From Methanobacteriota archaeon (lineage in GTDB: Archaea; Methanobacteriota; Methanobacteria; Methanobacteriales; Methanobacteriaceae), in NCBI GenBank assembly GCA_023434825.1, contig JAEYSH010000211.1, positions 1-7,854 of the forward strand: a stretch of 7,854 nt of DNA, written 5' to 3'. Positions 6,442 through 7,854 of the stretch are shown in pieces. The notes below the pieces were generated by a model. It saw nothing but the letters and a program-made list of their open reading frames with translations. It had not been told where the DNA came from and searched no databases. Every line of letters begins with the position of its first letter. The stretch's first letter is position 1. The position numbers were made by a program, and so were the translations under genes.

Positions 6442-7224
6442 ATGCCCAATACAAAAAATTTAATGGTAATGGCCGGCACTAAAGATGCCGCCAATATCAT
6501 TAAAAAACTTAAATCTTCTGGAAGCTTTAGAATACTTGCCACAACCACAACAGAATACGGTGCAGAAATAGCAAAAACAGCAGGGGCAGATGAAGTTCTT
6601 TCAGGGAAATTGGAACTTAGTGATTTAATAAATCTTTTAAAAGAAAAGGATATTAGTATTTTAGTTGATGCAACCCACCCATTTGCCACAGTAGCAACAA
6701 AAAATGCCATTAAATCTTCTGAAAATTCCAAAATAAAATATATAAGGTTTGAAAGGCCCCGAGAAAGTTTAATAGAAAGTAATCTTATCCATAAAGTTTT
6801 TTCTTTTGATGAAGCAGCTTTAAAGGCGTTTGAATTAAATAAAAGTAGAATTTTGCATTTAGCAGGGGTTTTAACCCTTGAACCCATAATTCAGGAAAAT
6901 GATGCTTCAAAAGTAGTGGTCAGGGTTCTTCCATCATTAGACTCTATTGAAAGATGCCTGAAATTAGGATTAAAGCAAGAAAATATAATTGCAATGCAGG
7001 GAACATTTTCTAAGGACTTTAATAAGGCTTTAATGGAAGAATATGATGTTTCTGTAATTATAACTAAAGAAAGTGGGGAAACTGGGGGCACTTCATCTAA
7101 AATAAATGCTGCACTTGAGCTTGGAATCCAAATAGTTTTAGTTATTCGTCCCGAAATTCCAGAACTCAATAATAAAGATATTTTCACAGATTTAGATGAA
7201 ATGATTAGTTTTTTATTAAATTGA
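6442..7224 (+). CDS. cbiJ: Precorrin-6A reductase (CbiJ/CobK family), corrin ring synthesis
   Basis: CbiJ/CobK reduces the macrocycle of (cobalt-)precorrin-6A with a nicotinamide cofactor to give (cobalt-)precorrin-6B, an inner step of cobalamin synthesis. The 260 residues match the family length. I see the N-terminal nucleotide loop MVMAGTKDA (8-16), VDATHPFA (75-82), RFERP (102-106), the MQGTFSKDFN block (185-194), and TKESGETGG with K220 (208-220), followed by AALELGI and VIRPE. These are the usual CbiJ signatures in the usual order. Methanogens need corrinoids for methyl transfer, and an archaeon would probably use the cobalt-early (anaerobic) route, which is inference. ATG 6442 is preceded by AGGGG at 6427-6431 with a ten-base spacer. 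A second in-frame ATG at 6463 lies nearer the conserved loop and cannot be excluded. The gene starts 20 bases after the ATPase stop, so the two are probably co-transcribed, although no functional link is established. Confidence 0.93.
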   Translation: MPNTKNLMVMAGTKDAANIIKKLKSSGSFRILATTTTEYGAEIAKTAGADEVLSGKLELSDLINLLKEKDISILVDATHPFATVATKNAIKSSENSKIKYIRFERPRESLIESNLIHKVFSFDEAALKAFELNKSRILHLAGVLTLEPIIQENDASKVVVRVLPSLDSIERCLKLGLKQENIIAMQGTFSKDFNKALMEEYDVSVIITKESGETGGTSSKINAALELGIQIVLVIRPEIPELNNKDIFTDLDEMISFLLN

Positions 7225-7256
7225 ATGAATAAAATACATCTAAATATTATTAAGAG

Positions 7257-7264
7257 TTAAATAC
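7257..7264 (+). promoter_or_regulatory. Predicted TATA box of the right-edge gene
   Basis: TTAAATAC lies about 43 bases ahead of the ATG at 7304, and the usual spacing gives a leader of about 20 bases that includes the ribosome binding site. TAAATA also occurs at 7241 and in TTTAAATA at 7280-7287, so the exact box is uncertain; the last copy is too close to the start to direct this leader. The 79-base gap after cbiJ holds nothing else I can identify. Confidence 0.4.
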
Positions 7265-7293
7265 TAATATTATAATACCTTTAAATATTTTTT

Positions 7294-7298
7294 AGGTG
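7294..7298 (+). promoter_or_regulatory. Ribosome binding site of the right-edge gene
   Basis: AGGTG ends five bases before the ATG at 7304, giving a canonical spacing that decides this start even though the gene is cut by the window edge. Confidence 0.7.
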
Positions 7299-7303
7299 TT
7301 TTA

Positions 7304-7854
7304 ATGGACAAAAATCGGGACTATATACTTATTGGAGCTATTTTTGCTATTGGTTTAACTATAGGTTTTTCAATTAATACGGATTCTGATTATTTTACAG
7401 GGACATTTGCCCTGACTAATCTTAATCAGACATATACAAATGCAATCGATGATGCTATGATTGCTGAGCATGAAGAGATTGATTTTCATTTAACTTCCAT
7501 TACCGAAAACAATTCTAATTTAATCTGGCAGGGAAATGGTAGTGATAAACGAGTTTTAGTAGTTGTATGGACAAAATATTATTCCAGTTATCCTGCTGGA
7601 CAAAATATAACCACTTCATGGGGAGAAACATGGGTAACAGTTGTACCCGAATTGAAAAATTTCTTTAAATCCCATCCTGTTTCTAAAGAATATACCCGAT
7701 TAAGAGTTGCACAGCTTTTAGGTTTACCTCCAAATTCAAAAAATGATTACTTTGCAGAAATATGGGTGAAACCAGAGGATCTTTTTAGACCCACCCCAGA
7801 TAATGAAATTAATGATACTACTGCACAACTGGATTTTCCAAGTACAGTAGATCC
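7304..7854 (+). CDS. Unrecognised protein with one N-terminal membrane anchor (runs off right edge)
   Basis: The frame stays open for 183 codons to the window edge. Residues 7-24 form one hydrophobic segment (ILIGAIFAIGLTIGFS), preceded by a short charged start, MDKNRD. It could be an uncleaved anchor or a signal peptide; I see no lipoprotein cysteine. The part beyond is soluble and probably faces outward. It has strand-rich sequence RVLVVVWTKYY (83-93), then ETWVTVVPELKNFF (108-121), RLRVAQLLGLPP (132-143) and AEIWVKPEDLFRPTPDNEI (151-169). There are potential N-glycosylation sequons (NQT, NNS, NGS, NIT), which matter only if the domain is outside the cell. From memory, similar WVKPEDLFRP-type hypothetical proteins occur in bacteria as well, so horizontal spread is possible; I cannot name a domain. 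The start is supported by AGGTG five bases upstream. It is 79 bases after cbiJ with a possible promoter of its own, so it need not belong to that operon. Confidence 0.85.
   Translation, partial: MDKNRDYILIGAIFAIGLTIGFSINTDSDYFTGTFALTNLNQTYTNAIDDAMIAEHEEIDFHLTSITENNSNLIWQGNGSDKRVLVVVWTKYYSSYPAGQNITTSWGETWVTVVPELKNFFKSHPVSKEYTRLRVAQLLGLPPNSKNDYFAEIWVKPEDLFRPTPDNEINDTTAQLDFPSTVD

Noticed and set aside
6423..7187. Two minus-strand open frames opposite cbiJ
   Set aside because: The plus strand encodes a complete CbiJ protein with conserved motifs; the minus-strand products resemble nothing known.
7241..7287. Three TAAATA copies in the gap after cbiJ as a possible repeat array or operator
   Set aside because: Unequal spacing (17 and about 24 bases) in nearly pure AT sequence; best read as chance or one TATA box.
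1..7854. Search for mobile elements, CRISPR arrays, tRNA/rRNA genes and defence modules
   Set aside because: No terminal inverted repeats, transposase or nuclease motifs, regularly spaced repeats, or cloverleaf-like segments were seen; all long frames are housekeeping or metabolic genes.

Overview
The window looks like ordinary chromosomal core DNA from a low-GC methanogenic archaeon, most probably one of the Methanobacteriales. The reasons are the AT-rich composition with AGA/AGG and ATA codon use, TATA-type elements about 40 bases ahead of several starts, Shine-Dalgarno elements of the GGTGAT/GGGG type, a UPF0146 protein (a family I know only from archaea), and a cobalamin-type reductase next to a P-type ATPase. 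From memory, a similar gene order (carB, carA, an acetyltransferase, UPF0146, P-type ATPase, cbiJ) occurs in Methanothermobacter. I could not verify that here.

Layout. The left 3.4 kb is read on the minus strand. rimI (N-terminal acetyltransferase) is followed by carA and then carB, the two subunits of carbamoyl-phosphate synthetase. carB runs off the left edge after its N-terminal half. carA has its own clear TATA box and ribosome binding site. From about 3.45 kb to the right edge everything is on the plus strand: a UPF0146 protein of unknown function, a complete 843-residue P2-type cation ATPase, cbiJ (precorrin-6A reductase type), and the first 183 codons of an unrecognised protein with one N-terminal membrane anchor. 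The two blocks diverge from a 19-base gap that holds both ribosome binding sites back to back, so each block's promoter must lie inside the other block's first gene.

How the genes fit together. CarA and CarB make carbamoyl phosphate for pyrimidine and arginine synthesis. CbiJ belongs to corrin ring synthesis, which methanogens need for corrinoid methyltransferases. The ATPase keeps the site-II calcium ligands and has lost most site-I ligands, so it resembles the one-ion SPCA/PMR1 Ca2+/Mn2+ pumps more than the two-ion SERCA pumps. RimI would acetylate protein N-termini. I see no mobile element, CRISPR array, RNA gene or defence module, and no convincing new multi-gene system. The items most worth a second look are the UPF0146 protein, the anchored protein at the right edge, the cation-site pattern of the ATPase, and a glycine-to-aspartate change in the acetyl-CoA loop of RimI.
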